Source of the DNA: Bacteroidales bacterium
GTDB lineage: Bacteria > Bacteroidota > Bacteroidia > Bacteroidales > F082
NCBI GenBank assembly: GCA_017539045.1
Contig: JAFYHS010000010.1
Coordinates: forward strand, 1-64,000
Length of the DNA stretch: 64,000 bases
Direction: 5' to 3'
How positions within the stretch are numbered: position 1 is the first letter of the stretch; each line of letters opens with the position of its first letter. Positions 24,839 to 33,412 of the stretch are shown here, in pieces. A program made the translations under genes and the position numbers. The notes under the pieces were generated by a model. The model was not told the DNA's origin. It saw only the letters and a program-made list of their open reading frames with translations, and made no database searches.

Positions 24839-26773
24839 ATGCAAAACGACACTCAACACAACCATGACACCCTTTGGAAACGCCTGACGAGAAACGACAT
24901 AACGACACTGCTCCTAAGGTTGCTTTCCGTTTTTCTCATCATGGGGCTCCTCAAAGTAGCCTTTTATGTTATTGACAAGCCTTTGTTCGGCCCTTTTAAT
25001 AACCTCCATGAGTTTCTCGACGTAGCAAAAGGGAGCTTGCTTTTCGACACCATGTCCATCCTTTGGGCTAATTGCCTATTCATCCTTCTTTCCATCCTCC
25101 CCTTCCACTACCGCGAGCACAAATGGTACCAGGTCATGCTCAGCACCATCTTCCTGATTACCAATATCGCCCTCATCCTACTCAACAGCACTGATGTCGT
25201 CTACTTCGCCCATACGATGAAACGCCTCACCCTCGAGGACACCCATTTCTCAAGCAACTCCAACAACCTCCCCATCATTTTCGACTTCATCCAACGCAAC
25301 CTGACCTTAATCATCATCAGTGGCATCATCATCGCACTCCTTCTATTGGCATGGAAGCTCATCAAATACCACCCCACCAAAATCACCAACAACCGGCGCT
25401 ATTATCTTTACAACAGCATCGCCGCCGTGGTTATCGTCTTGTTATGCGCCTGCGGTATGCGGGGCACCTTCAACCCCTCCCGACCTTGGATAAGAATGGA
25501 ACAAGCGGCGGCCTATTCCCCAGAAAAGACTTGGCTCACACTCAGCAACCCCTATTGCTTTATGCGTTCCTTGGACAAAGCCACTGAATATGACCAAGTG
25601 AATTACTTCAGCCCAGAAGAGATAGAACAGGTCTATTCTCCCATACATCATATCGACAGCTGCCGCTACGATTTAGGACAACGCAATGTGCTGGTCTTCA
25701 TCATGGAGAGTTTCAGCAAGGAGCACTCCAAATTCCTCAACCCCGGGCTTTATCCCAACGAAAAGGGCTGTACGCCTTTCCTTGACTCGCTGATGCAAGA
25801 AGGCTATACCTTCGTGAATGCCTACGCCAACGGGATGAAGTCTATCGAGTCGGTCCCCGCCATCCTCGCCTCCATACCGTCGTTTAAGACCTCTTTTGCC
25901 ACCATGCCTGAGTTGTTTGCTGACTTCGAAGCCATGCCAGAGATATTGGCCAAACAAGGCTATCAGACCTCGTTCTTCAGCGGAAGCGAACGCAACTCCA
26001 TGGGTTTTGAGGAAATCTCGCAGCGTTTTGGGGTGCAGCATTGCTATTGCCGCGACGAATTCGAGGCCGTCTATCCCGTCAACGACAGCACAATTGAGCC
26101 TTTCTGGGGTGTTTACGACATGCCTTTCTACCAGTTTATGGCCGATGAAATCGACCAGATGCAAGAGCCGTTCTTTGCCTCGGTCTTCAACCTGACCTCG
26201 CATCATCCCTACCGCGTGCCGCCCGACTATGTCGACGTTGTGCCTCAAGGACACACACAGGAACAACGCGTAGTGGCTTACACCGACCTCTCGATACGCA
26301 AGTTTTTCGAGCGCGTCAAGACCGCACCTTGGTTCGACAACACCATCTTCGTCTTTGTCGCCGACCATGTGGCCCCACTATGCTACGACCCGCATTCCTA
26401 CACTATGAAAGGGCATTCCTCCATCATCGAATTCATCTACACACCCGACTCCACCCTACGTGGCATCGACAGCGCGACCGTACAACAACTCGACATCATG
26501 CCCACCATTTTGGGCCTGGTTGGAAACACAGATCCTTACTTCGCTTTCGGCCGCGACGTGTTCAACGAGCCCCAACGCCATCCCATCGCATTCAACTGCA
26601 TCAACCAGATGTACCAATGCATCACCGACTCCACGACTTTCTATTTCGACACGGAAAACATCATGAAAAGCATAGGCCAAACGCCGAAAAAGGAAGAGTT
26701 GGACTATCTCAAAGCCGTCTTGCAGCGCTATGCCGAGAGCCTGACCAACAAAAAATACACGGTCACACCTTAA
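24839..26773 (+). CDS. LTA-synthase-like membrane sulfatase/phosphotransferase
   Basis: About five N-terminal membrane helices (within residues 20-215) precede a periplasmic alkaline-phosphatase-fold domain. Landmarks are RNVLVFIMESFSKEH near 288 (metal site), ANGMKSIESVPAILASIPS with likely nucleophile Ser335, NLTSHHPYRVP, and IFVFVADHVAP with a C-terminal metal-binding Asp-His. Length is 644 residues. Gram-positive members polymerise glycerol-phosphate. Bacteroidota members are more likely to transfer phosphoglycerol or phosphoethanolamine to envelope glycans or lipids, and the substrate here is unknown. It has its own promoter and no obvious partner genes. Confidence 0.87.
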   Translation: MQNDTQHNHDTLWKRLTRNDITTLLLRLLSVFLIMGLLKVAFYVIDKPLFGPFNNLHEFLDVAKGSLLFDTMSILWANCLFILLSILPFHYREHKWYQVMLSTIFLITNIALILLNSTDVVYFAHTMKRLTLEDTHFSSNSNNLPIIFDFIQRNLTLIIISGIIIALLLLAWKLIKYHPTKITNNRRYYLYNSIAAVVIVLLCACGMRGTFNPSRPWIRMEQAAAYSPEKTWLTLSNPYCFMRSLDKATEYDQVNYFSPEEIEQVYSPIHHIDSCRYDLGQRNVLVFIMESFSKEHSKFLNPGLYPNEKGCTPFLDSLMQEGYTFVNAYANGMKSIESVPAILASIPSFKTSFATMPELFADFEAMPEILAKQGYQTSFFSGSERNSMGFEEISQRFGVQHCYCRDEFEAVYPVNDSTIEPFWGVYDMPFYQFMADEIDQMQEPFFASVFNLTSHHPYRVPPDYVDVVPQGHTQEQRVVAYTDLSIRKFFERVKTAPWFDNTIFVFVADHVAPLCYDPHSYTMKGHSSIIEFIYTPDSTLRGIDSATVQQLDIMPTILGLVGNTDPYFAFGRDVFNEPQRHPIAFNCINQMYQCITDSTTFYFDTENIMKSIGQTPKKEELDYLKAVLQRYAESLTNKKYTVTP

Positions 26774-26839
26774 AGTACGCATTGTTTCACGTTTTCTCAA
26801 AAAATAAGGAGAAAAAATTGCATTGCGATGATTATTTCG

Positions 26840-26847
26840 TACATTTG
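26840..26847 (+). promoter_or_regulatory. Bacteroidota -7 element for aqpZ
   Basis: TACATTTG matches TAnnTTTG. It implies a 5' leader of about 80 nt before aqpZ, which contains a short CCTCC/GGAGG hairpin and a small reading frame. Confidence 0.6.
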
Positions 26848-26884
26848 CAGTGTTTCAATGTAACCTCCTCGGAGGAATAATAGG

Positions 26885-26920
26885 ATGAAAACCAAATTAT
26901 TCAACCTAATAATTAACTAA
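26885..26920 (+). CDS. Possible 11-codon leader ORF upstream of aqpZ
   Basis: ATG at 26885 opens MKTKLFNLIIN and stops with TAA at 26920, 13 bp before the aqpZ ATG. GGAGG at 26871-26875 is one of the few strong Shine-Dalgarno sequences in the window, but it can pair with the CCTCC just before it. It may be a translated leader that controls aqpZ, or chance. There is no direct evidence of translation. Confidence 0.3.
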   Translation: MKTKLFNLIIN

Positions 26921-26933
26921 AAACCAAAAAGTT

Positions 26934-27641
26934 ATGAAGACTTGTAACAAATTCTTCGCCGAGCTCCTCGGCACGTTCGTTCTTGTTTTCGGCGGTTGCG
27001 GTACTGCAATCTTCGCCGGCAGAGCAGTCGGTTTCTTAGGCGTTGCTATCGCCTTCGGTCTCACCGTGGTGGCCATGGCCTATGGCGTCGGTCACATCTC
27101 GGGCGCCCACCTGAATCCTGCCGTCAGCTTTGGCGTGTGGGCCAATGGTCGCATGACCTTCAAAGACATGCTGATTTATTGGGCTGCACAGATCATCGGT
27201 GGCATCGCTGCCGCTGCAGTCATCTATGCCATTGTGAAATGTGGCGACATCAACCCTGGCAACTTCGCTGCCAACGACTTTGGTGCTGACCTCGCCGCTT
27301 GTGGCGAAAACTACTGGAACATCAATGCTTGTGGCGCCTTCATCACTGAATGCGTGCTGACCTTCGTGTTCCTGATGGTGATCCTCGGTGTCACCGACGG
27401 TTGCCACGCCAACGGTAAGTTCGGCGGTCTGGCCATCGGTCTGACCTTGGTGCTCATCCACCTCATCAGCATCCCGTTGACCAACACCTCCGTCAACCCT
27501 GCCCGTTCCATCTCACAAGCCATCTTCGCTGGCGGTTCTGCCCTCAGCCACCTCTGGCTCTTCATCGTGGCCCCGCTCGTCGGTGCCGGTCTGGCAGGCT
27601 TAGCCTACAAAGGTCTTTGCTGCTGCAAGAAGGATAAATAA
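26934..27641 (+). CDS. aqpZ: Aquaporin Z (MIP family water channel)
   Basis: Six membrane helices and two NPA half-helices form the aquaporin fold. The NPA motifs are at residues 61-63 (GAHLNPAVSFG) and 188-190 (SVNPARSI). The selectivity filter residues fit a water channel: a Phe in the first helix bundle, His176 and Arg191 directly after the second NPA. The length is 235 residues. The C-terminus ends in a short cysteine/lysine-rich tail. Water flux during osmotic change is the expected role. It has its own promoter and terminator. Confidence 0.95.
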   Translation: MKTCNKFFAELLGTFVLVFGGCGTAIFAGRAVGFLGVAIAFGLTVVAMAYGVGHISGAHLNPAVSFGVWANGRMTFKDMLIYWAAQIIGGIAAAAVIYAIVKCGDINPGNFAANDFGADLAACGENYWNINACGAFITECVLTFVFLMVILGVTDGCHANGKFGGLAIGLTLVLIHLISIPLTNTSVNPARSISQAIFAGGSALSHLWLFIVAPLVGAGLAGLAYKGLCCCKKDK

Positions 27642-27664
27642 TCCTCGACTGTAAAAACCATAAT

Positions 27665-27710
27665 GGCCGTGTCATTCGCTGGTAATACCGGCAAAAGGCA
27701 CGGCCTTTTT
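27665..27710 (+). terminator. Intrinsic terminator of aqpZ
   Basis: GGCCGTG (27665-27671) pairs with CACGGCC (27699-27705), followed by TTTTT. An inner hairpin GCTGGT/ACCGGC makes a cruciform-like structure. Confidence 0.8.
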
Positions 27711-27731
27711 CATTGACTAAAACAAACGACT

Positions 27732-29699
27732 ATGAAAAAGACACTACTATTGCTTGCCCTCTTCTCCTTTTCATTAGGCTTGGTTGCACAGCAACCTGCC
27801 ACGCGGGCTTTCATCGACACAGACGGTATCATCAAAACCGAAAGCGTACTTACCCAATTGCCGCCAGCAAGCCGCGACGGCTTGACACCCATGCCTGGCT
27901 TCCCGTTGAGCTTCAGCTCCAATACGACCTACAAGCCCATGCGTGGTCTGGCTTTGGCCGACCTCAACAACGACGGCGCCGATGAAATCATCCTCTGCCA
28001 CAACGAAGAAATCAACGTCATCGATGGACAAGGCAACGTGCTTTGGACACAGGCTTTGGTGGGAGGCATGGCCCAGTATCCTGCTGCCGTCGGCGACATC
28101 AACAAAGACGGAATACTTGAAATCGTATCCCTTACCGCTTATGGTAACGCCCGCGGAGGCATCAATGTCTTCGACGCCTCGGGCAACGTCTTGATGGCCA
28201 CAGTTACCAATAACAACCCACTCATCTGCGCTCCTGTTTTGGCCGACCTCAACAACGACAGTGAATTGGAGATCATCTTCTGCGGTCGAGGAAAGGCCTC
28301 GGCCAGTATCTCAGCTGGCATCCATGCATGGAACCTGCAAGGCGAAGAGATGGAAGGCTTCCCCTTCGAACTGCCCTCCACTCCCGCCTTTACGCCTACG
28401 TTAGCCGACATCGACGGTGACGGTTTACTTGAGATGTTTGTTTCAACAACCACCGCTTTGTATTGCGTCAGTCATGCTGGCGAAGAGCTATATAGGGTGG
28501 ACAGCGAAGAAGCCTACAAATACTCCTATCAATCGCCGCTCGTTGTTGACTTCGAAGGCGATGGCAACTGGAGCATCGTTGGTGCCTGCCATGGCGACAA
28601 CCCAAACCATTATGTGCGCGATGCCCACACGGGCGAGTACCTCACTGGATGGCCTAAGCCCGTCTCCTATTGGACCTATTCCGCTCCGACGGTAGTCAAA
28701 AACGGCAATCAATACGCCATCTTCATGGGCGTCTCTGGCGAAGGCAACGTGTTCTACCAATACGATATGAGCGGCAACATAGCTCCTGGATTCCCGCTTA
28801 GCTTGAGCTCTGGAATCGAAGGTTTCATTTCCGCGGCCGACATCGATGGCGACGGCGAGAACGAAATTATCACCGACTTCAACCTCATGGATGGCGAGCA
28901 AGGCTACATCCGTGCCTGGGAGATGGACGGCACCGAGGTAACCGAGGGTTTCCCACTCCGCCCACAAGGTCTTTCTTATATGAACGGTGCCAATTTCGGC
29001 GACATCGACGGTGACGGCAACTTAGAAATCGTCACCTTGACCTACGTGCAGAATTTCTCACCTGACGACCCCGTATATGTGACTGCCTATGCCTTGAATC
29101 AACCTGTTGGAAACCTTGTCTTTGGCACTTACAAAGGCAGCAACGACCGCACGGGCTGGATTCGTGAAGAAGAGGTGGTTGTCAGCTGCAATCCTGTCCG
29201 CGATTTAGAGGCAGAAACCGGCGGTGACGTATCCCAAGTGTATCTGCACTGGACCGAACCTGAACCTGGCTCAACGGGCAACCTGCTAGGCTACCTCATC
29301 CAGAAGAATGGCGAACTCCTGCAAGAGTTTTTGGAACTTCCCGAATATGTGGATAACGAAGTTGAGTTCTTCCAAACCTACGAATACGTCGTCATCGCCG
29401 TGTTCGACGACAACTGCGAGTCGGCCTGCGCCCCACTTTCGGTGGAGGTAATTCCTGACGCTGTCCCAGAATACAGCAAGGAAGCCAAGGTCTATCCTAA
29501 CCCTGCCAAGAACATACTTCACGTCGAAGGTGCAGTCCTCACCCAAGTAGAGGTGTTCAACATCATGGGTCAAAGCGTGATGAACATCGACGAAAACTTC
29601 GAGGCTATCGGCATCGGCCATCTACAAAACGGCATCTATTTTATCCGTATCAAGACCACTGAAGGAGAAAAGACCGTGAAACTGGTCATTGAAAAGTAA
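27732..29699 (+). CDS. Secreted VCBS/FG-GAP repeat protein with T9SS sorting domain
   Basis: After a signal peptide (LVA|Q) the 655-residue protein has at least six FG-GAP/VCBS-type repeats with calcium-binding loops. Examples are LADLNNDGADEII, GDINKDGILEIV, LADIDGDGLLEMF, ADIDGDGENEII and GDIDGDGNLEIV. They span about residues 70-435 and should form a beta-propeller. A fibronectin-III-like region lies near 490-570 (VYLHWTEPEPGSTGNLLGYL), and the C-terminus is a type A sorting domain (KVYPNPAKNILHVEG, then FNIMGQSV). No enzymatic motif is seen. An adhesive or binding role at the cell surface is inferred. hemW starts 1 bp after the stop codon, an unexpected partner. Confidence 0.9.
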   Translation: MKKTLLLLALFSFSLGLVAQQPATRAFIDTDGIIKTESVLTQLPPASRDGLTPMPGFPLSFSSNTTYKPMRGLALADLNNDGADEIILCHNEEINVIDGQGNVLWTQALVGGMAQYPAAVGDINKDGILEIVSLTAYGNARGGINVFDASGNVLMATVTNNNPLICAPVLADLNNDSELEIIFCGRGKASASISAGIHAWNLQGEEMEGFPFELPSTPAFTPTLADIDGDGLLEMFVSTTTALYCVSHAGEELYRVDSEEAYKYSYQSPLVVDFEGDGNWSIVGACHGDNPNHYVRDAHTGEYLTGWPKPVSYWTYSAPTVVKNGNQYAIFMGVSGEGNVFYQYDMSGNIAPGFPLSLSSGIEGFISAADIDGDGENEIITDFNLMDGEQGYIRAWEMDGTEVTEGFPLRPQGLSYMNGANFGDIDGDGNLEIVTLTYVQNFSPDDPVYVTAYALNQPVGNLVFGTYKGSNDRTGWIREEEVVVSCNPVRDLEAETGGDVSQVYLHWTEPEPGSTGNLLGYLIQKNGELLQEFLELPEYVDNEVEFFQTYEYVVIAVFDDNCESACAPLSVEVIPDAVPEYSKEAKVYPNPAKNILHVEGAVLTQVEVFNIMGQSVMNIDENFEAIGIGHLQNGIYFIRIKTTEGEKTVKLVIEK

Positions 29700-29700
29700 G

Positions 29701-30879
29701 ATGGCTGGCATCTACATCCATATTCCTTTCTGCAAGTCGAAATGCGCCTATTGTGGGTTCTATTCGCTGCCTTCCATGAAGCTGAAAGAGTGCTTCTTGG
29801 AGGCTTTGAAAGCAGAGATTGTTGCACGGAAGGATTACTTCAAGCAAAGGAGTCATTGCGGGCTTGACCCGCAACCTCCTTCGCTTATGGGAAAACACCT
29901 CAACCCTCCCATCAACACCATCTATTTCGGCGGTGGCACGCCTTCCTTACTATCCATAAAGGAAATCGGCGAGCTGTTGCAACTAATCAAGGAGACTTAT
30001 CCCGTTGCCGAAAAAGCCGAAATCACATTAGAAGCCAACCCCGACACGCTTTCGTTGGATTATCTCAAAGGCTTACGCCTACTTGGAGTCAACCGCCTCA
30101 GCATCGGCATCCAGAGCTTTTTCGACAATGACTTGAAGTATCTGAGCCGTCGCCATGACTCACAACACGCACGACAGTGTATCGATTGGGCTAAACAAGC
30201 AGGCTTCAGTAATATCAGCATTGACCTTATTTATGGCTTGCCGACTTCCAATGCTGAGCAATGGAACCGCAATCTCGACCTCTTTTTTGAATTGAATCTT
30301 CCCCACCTCTCGGCATACGCGCTCACCTTGGAGCCCAACGCCATTTTGACCAAACTAATCGAACAAGGAAAGGTGCCTCCTGTCAACGAGGAGGATGCTT
30401 TGCGCGATTATGAAATTCTCTGTAAACGGGCTGTTGAAAACGGTTATCTGCATTACGAGATTTCCAATTTCTGCCGCAGCGGGTTGCATTCCAAGCACAA
30501 TGCCTCGTATTGGTTTGGTACCCCTTATGTGGGCTTCGGGCCTTCGGCACATTCCTTCGATGGGAATTCGCGACAATGGAATGTCTCTAGTGTTGATCGT
30601 TATTGCGTTAGGATTCCTGAGCTCTCATATGAAAAAGAAAGCCTATCCGTTGAGCAACACTACGACGAATATGTCATGCTGCGCCTGCGCACCCACTGGG
30701 GCATCGACCTAAAATGGTTGAAACGCGAGATGGGTGAACGTTTCTCCACCTATTGCGAACAACACGCCCAACCTTTGATAGACCAAGGCAGGCTCTCACA
30801 GACAAGAGAATTCCTCTACCTCACCGACCAACAGATGCTCTTCGCCGACGGCGTGGCAGAAGAATTGTTTTGGGAATAA
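29701..30879 (+). CDS. hemW: Radical SAM heme chaperone HemW, with in-frame repeat insertion
   Basis: The radical SAM cluster motif CKSKCAYC is at residues 11-18, directly after MAGIYIHIPF. GGGTPSLL follows near residue 77, and EANPDTLSLDYL and GVNRLSIGIQSFFD fit HemW rather than HemN. The ATG at 29701 is used; a TTG start 12 bp upstream would overlap the previous gene. HemW inserts heme into respiratory proteins. The notable feature is about 20 extra residues at 50-71 (SHCGLDPQPP and flanks), encoded by a palindromic repeat that keeps the frame open. The length of 392 residues is consequently slightly above typical. The insert lies in a loop before the GGGTP strand and is probably tolerated. 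Confidence 0.93.
   Translation: MAGIYIHIPFCKSKCAYCGFYSLPSMKLKECFLEALKAEIVARKDYFKQRSHCGLDPQPPSLMGKHLNPPINTIYFGGGTPSLLSIKEIGELLQLIKETYPVAEKAEITLEANPDTLSLDYLKGLRLLGVNRLSIGIQSFFDNDLKYLSRRHDSQHARQCIDWAKQAGFSNISIDLIYGLPTSNAEQWNRNLDLFFELNLPHLSAYALTLEPNAILTKLIEQGKVPPVNEEDALRDYEILCKRAVENGYLHYEISNFCRSGLHSKHNASYWFGTPYVGFGPSAHSFDGNSRQWNVSSVDRYCVRIPELSYEKESLSVEQHYDEYVMLRLRTHWGIDLKWLKREMGERFSTYCEQHAQPLIDQGRLSQTREFLYLTDQQMLFADGVAEELFWE
29851..29879 (+). repeat. Palindromic REP-like repeat inside hemW
   Basis: The core is TTGCGGG, CTTGA, CCCGCAA (29856-29874), flanked by AGTCA on the left and CCTCC on the right. This resembles dispersed palindromes found in many bacterial genomes, whose translation reads SHCGLDPQ. 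Here it lies within a coding region in frame. Confidence 0.75.
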
Positions 30880-30880
30880 A

Positions 30881-31522
30881 TTAGAAATAGAAATACGCTG
30901 CAATTGAGCCACTATTCCATCTGAACCTAAATGATTCGCTCTCATAGAATGGCTCGCCCGTATAATAATACTTCAGACTACCATATTGTAAATCTCCAGC
31001 GACCACACCCATCGAGAATCTTGGGGTTACCTTAAATTGGAAAGCCAACAAATTGGCATACAAATAAAAGCCTCTATAAGGATATGATGACGATTGATAA
31101 CTCGATTCTTCATGCGTGTATTTCCCAAGCTCGAAACTGACACCGACCTCAGGGGTATAGTAGAATCGGTCAGCAAGCTGGAAATAATATGAAACATTTG
31201 GGCTGAGCGTAATGCCTCTGTTAATGTTATTCAACCAAACTGTAGACACTTTCTCACGAGGAGATTGAATTGAATAGCCAGAGACAGCGAGTTCGAGACG
31301 AAAACCATCCGTCACGAAATAGCCAAAACCGATTCCTAAACCGAATTCGGTATTCATTGGCTGTTGTGACAATTGCGTCGTTTGATTGTTATAAATCTCG
31401 TATGATGAGAACTTACCCAACGAGGCATGGATAGATGTCAAAACGTACATATCTCCCTTGTTTTGAGCCAAAGCTCCAATTGAAACGGCTATAAGCCCAA
31501 CAAGTAGTACTAATTTTCTCAT
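30881..31522 (-). CDS. Outer membrane beta-barrel protein, small
   Basis: The start at 31522 gives a signal peptide (MRKLVLLVGLIAVSIGALA with Gln next). The 213-residue product is rich in alternating aromatic/glycine strands: GLGIGFGYFVTDGFRLELAV, then LSPNVSYYFQLADRFYYTPE, then FSMGVVAGDLQYG. It ends in an aromatic residue (IAAYFYF), as barrels recognised by the BAM machinery usually do. It fits the OmpA-like or 'outer membrane beta-barrel' group, function unknown. It is AT-rich compared with hemW, with which it converges, the stop codons being 1 bp apart. Confidence 0.82.
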   Translation of the reverse strand: MRKLVLLVGLIAVSIGALAQNKGDMYVLTSIHASLGKFSSYEIYNNQTTQLSQQPMNTEFGLGIGFGYFVTDGFRLELAVSGYSIQSPREKVSTVWLNNINRGITLSPNVSYYFQLADRFYYTPEVGVSFELGKYTHEESSYQSSSYPYRGFYLYANLLAFQFKVTPRFSMGVVAGDLQYGSLKYYYTGEPFYESESFRFRWNSGSIAAYFYF

Positions 31523-31633
31523 AATGTTTAGTTTTAAGGTGATTACTGCATACAAAAATAGAGAATAATTCGATTATCACAACATCATTTCAAAAATAAT
31601 CAGAAAAAAGCCCCGACGAACCATTTTCTTTCC

Positions 31634-31641
31634 TATTTTTG
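31634..31641 (+). promoter_or_regulatory. Bacteroidota -7 element for the C69 dipeptidase gene
   Basis: TATTTTTG matches TAnnTTTG. It gives a leader of about 100 nt containing a GC-rich repeat. Confidence 0.55.
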
Positions 31642-31665
31642 AACTTCCAATCAGCCTTGAGTTAA

Positions 31666-31694
31666 GTGCCTTGAGGCTGCGGTCCCTGAGGCAC
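31666..31694. repeat. GC-rich inverted repeat in the leader of the C69 dipeptidase gene
   Basis: GTGCCT (31666-31671) pairs with AGGCAC (31689-31694) around CCTTGAGG-like sequence. It is followed by TCGAAGGGTCGAAGGG (31697-31712), containing a TCGAAGGG tandem repeat. The composition contrasts with the AT-rich surroundings and suggests a dispersed intergenic repeat. Confidence 0.5.
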
Positions 31695-31746
31695 CTCGAA
31701 GGGTCGAAGGGCCGGTTTCTTGAATACAAACACAAACACATTCAAT

Positions 31747-33348
31747 ATGCTTAAAATCAAATCATTACTCCTCTCCGCCTTGCTGCTCATCGGCCTCAAC
31801 ACGATGGCACAAGACGAAAACGAACAACGCGTCGGCGCCAACTGCACCAGCATCATGGTGGGCAAGAAAGCCTCCACCGACGGCTCCGTCATCACCTCGC
31901 ACACTTGCGACGGTCGCTACCGCACCTGGATGCGCTGGGAAGCCGCTGAAGACCATGAAAAAGGCGAAATGTACAAGGTCTATAAAGGCACCATGCACAC
32001 CGAAGACCCCTTCGACAACCGTAAAGTGGAACTCGCCGGCGAAATCCCTCAAGTGGAACACACCTATGCCTACCTCAACACAGCCTATCCTTGCCTTAAC
32101 GAGAAACAATTGGCCATCGGCGAGACCACTTTCTCCGGTCCCGACACCTTGGTCAACAACAAAGGCATGTTTATGATCGAGGAGCTAGAACGTGTGGCCC
32201 TCATGCGCTGCGACAACGCCCGTGATGCCATCCAACTCATCGGCAAACTGGTGAAGGAATACGGCTATGGCGACGGAGGCGAGTGCATCACCATCGCCGA
32301 CAAGAACGAAGTGTGGCAGATGGAAATCCTAGGCGAAGGTCCCGACAAAATCGGTGGCGTGTGGGCAGCCAAACGCATCCCCGACGACGAAGTGGGCGTT
32401 TCGGCCAATATCGCCCGTATAGGCAAGCTGGAGCGCAAGAGCAAGGACTTTTATTGCTCCGACAACTGCGAGGCCGTAGCAAAGAAATATGGCCTTTGGG
32501 ACGGCAAGGGCGACTTCGTCTTTTGGAAGGCTTTCCGTTCCTCCTATGGCGGTGGCAAGAACTACAGCGACCGCGAGTTCTTCATCCTCAGCCAGCTGGC
32601 TCCCTCGCTGAACCTCAACCGCGACATGCCCGAGCTACCCTTCTCCGTGAAACCCGATGAAAACGTCGATGTGCGCAAGGTGATGGAGCTCTTCCGCAGC
32701 ACCTACGAGGGTACCGACATGGACATGACCCGCAACGTGAAGATGGTCGCGAAGAAACGTACCGACGACGGTGTGGTTGACGACACCATCATCAGCCCCA
32801 TTGCCAACCCTTGGGTGGGCAGCGCTATGATGAACACCATTAACTACCTCGCTCCTGGAACCATCAACTTCCAACGCACCGTTGCCGTGGCATGGAGCAG
32901 CTACCACCACATCATCCAATGCCGCAGCTGGATGCCCGACGAAATCGGTGCCATCTGCTGGATGGCCTGCGACAACCCTGGACAAAGCCCGCGCATCCCC
33001 ATCTTCTCTGGCTCCACCACCCTGCCCGAAGGCTTTGATAAATGCGGCCAACTGCGTTATCGCGACGAGGCATGGATTTGGCACTACCGCAAGGCCAACA
33101 AGCTGGCCACTGTGCAATGGGGCCGCACAAAGGAGACCCTGCTCGGCACAGCCAACCGTTTCGAGCAAAAGGCATTCGACGAGATTCCCGCTGTCGAAGG
33201 TAGAGCCCAAGCCTTAATCGCCGAAGGCAAGACCAAAGACGCCACCGAACTCCTCAACCAATACACTTCCGACTTTGCCGCTTCAACACGCCAAGCCTGG
33301 AAGGAAATGGAAAACAAGTTCTGGTATTGGTTCGGGATGGGTTTCTAA
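31747..33348 (+). CDS. Secreted C69-family dipeptidase
   Basis: C69 dipeptidases are N-terminal nucleophile hydrolases that cleave dipeptides. The signal peptide ends at TMA|Q near residue 21. The usual catalytic cysteine follows at residue 33 in VGANCTSIMVGKKAS, then STDGSVITSHTCDGRY, the standard continuation. In this family the Cys is normally exposed by cleavage before it. Other landmarks are GECITIADKNEVWQMEILGE and RVALMRCDNARDAIQLIGKL. The length of 533 residues agrees with Bacteroidota homologues. With the M1 aminopeptidase it points to growth on peptides. It ends at a bidirectional terminator. Confidence 0.93.
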   Translation: MLKIKSLLLSALLLIGLNTMAQDENEQRVGANCTSIMVGKKASTDGSVITSHTCDGRYRTWMRWEAAEDHEKGEMYKVYKGTMHTEDPFDNRKVELAGEIPQVEHTYAYLNTAYPCLNEKQLAIGETTFSGPDTLVNNKGMFMIEELERVALMRCDNARDAIQLIGKLVKEYGYGDGGECITIADKNEVWQMEILGEGPDKIGGVWAAKRIPDDEVGVSANIARIGKLERKSKDFYCSDNCEAVAKKYGLWDGKGDFVFWKAFRSSYGGGKNYSDREFFILSQLAPSLNLNRDMPELPFSVKPDENVDVRKVMELFRSTYEGTDMDMTRNVKMVAKKRTDDGVVDDTIISPIANPWVGSAMMNTINYLAPGTINFQRTVAVAWSSYHHIIQCRSWMPDEIGAICWMACDNPGQSPRIPIFSGSTTLPEGFDKCGQLRYRDEAWIWHYRKANKLATVQWGRTKETLLGTANRFEQKAFDEIPAVEGRAQALIAEGKTKDATELLNQYTSDFAASTRQAWKEMENKFWYWFGMGF

Positions 33349-33367
33349 GTAGAATCCACGTACCATC

Positions 33368-33406
33368 AAAAAGAAAGAGGGGAGCGTCGCCCCCCTCTTT
33401 CTTTTT
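33368..33406. terminator. Bidirectional intrinsic terminator
   Basis: AAAAAGAAAGAGGGG (33368-33382) pairs with CCCCTCTTTCTTTTT (33392-33406) around a short loop, separating the C69 gene from the convergent BACON gene. Confidence 0.9.
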
Positions 33407-33412
33407 AGTTTA

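Noticed and set aside
27732..30879. A functional operon of the VCBS protein and HemW
   Set aside because: They are 1 bp apart but have no plausible shared pathway. I record the adjacency only.
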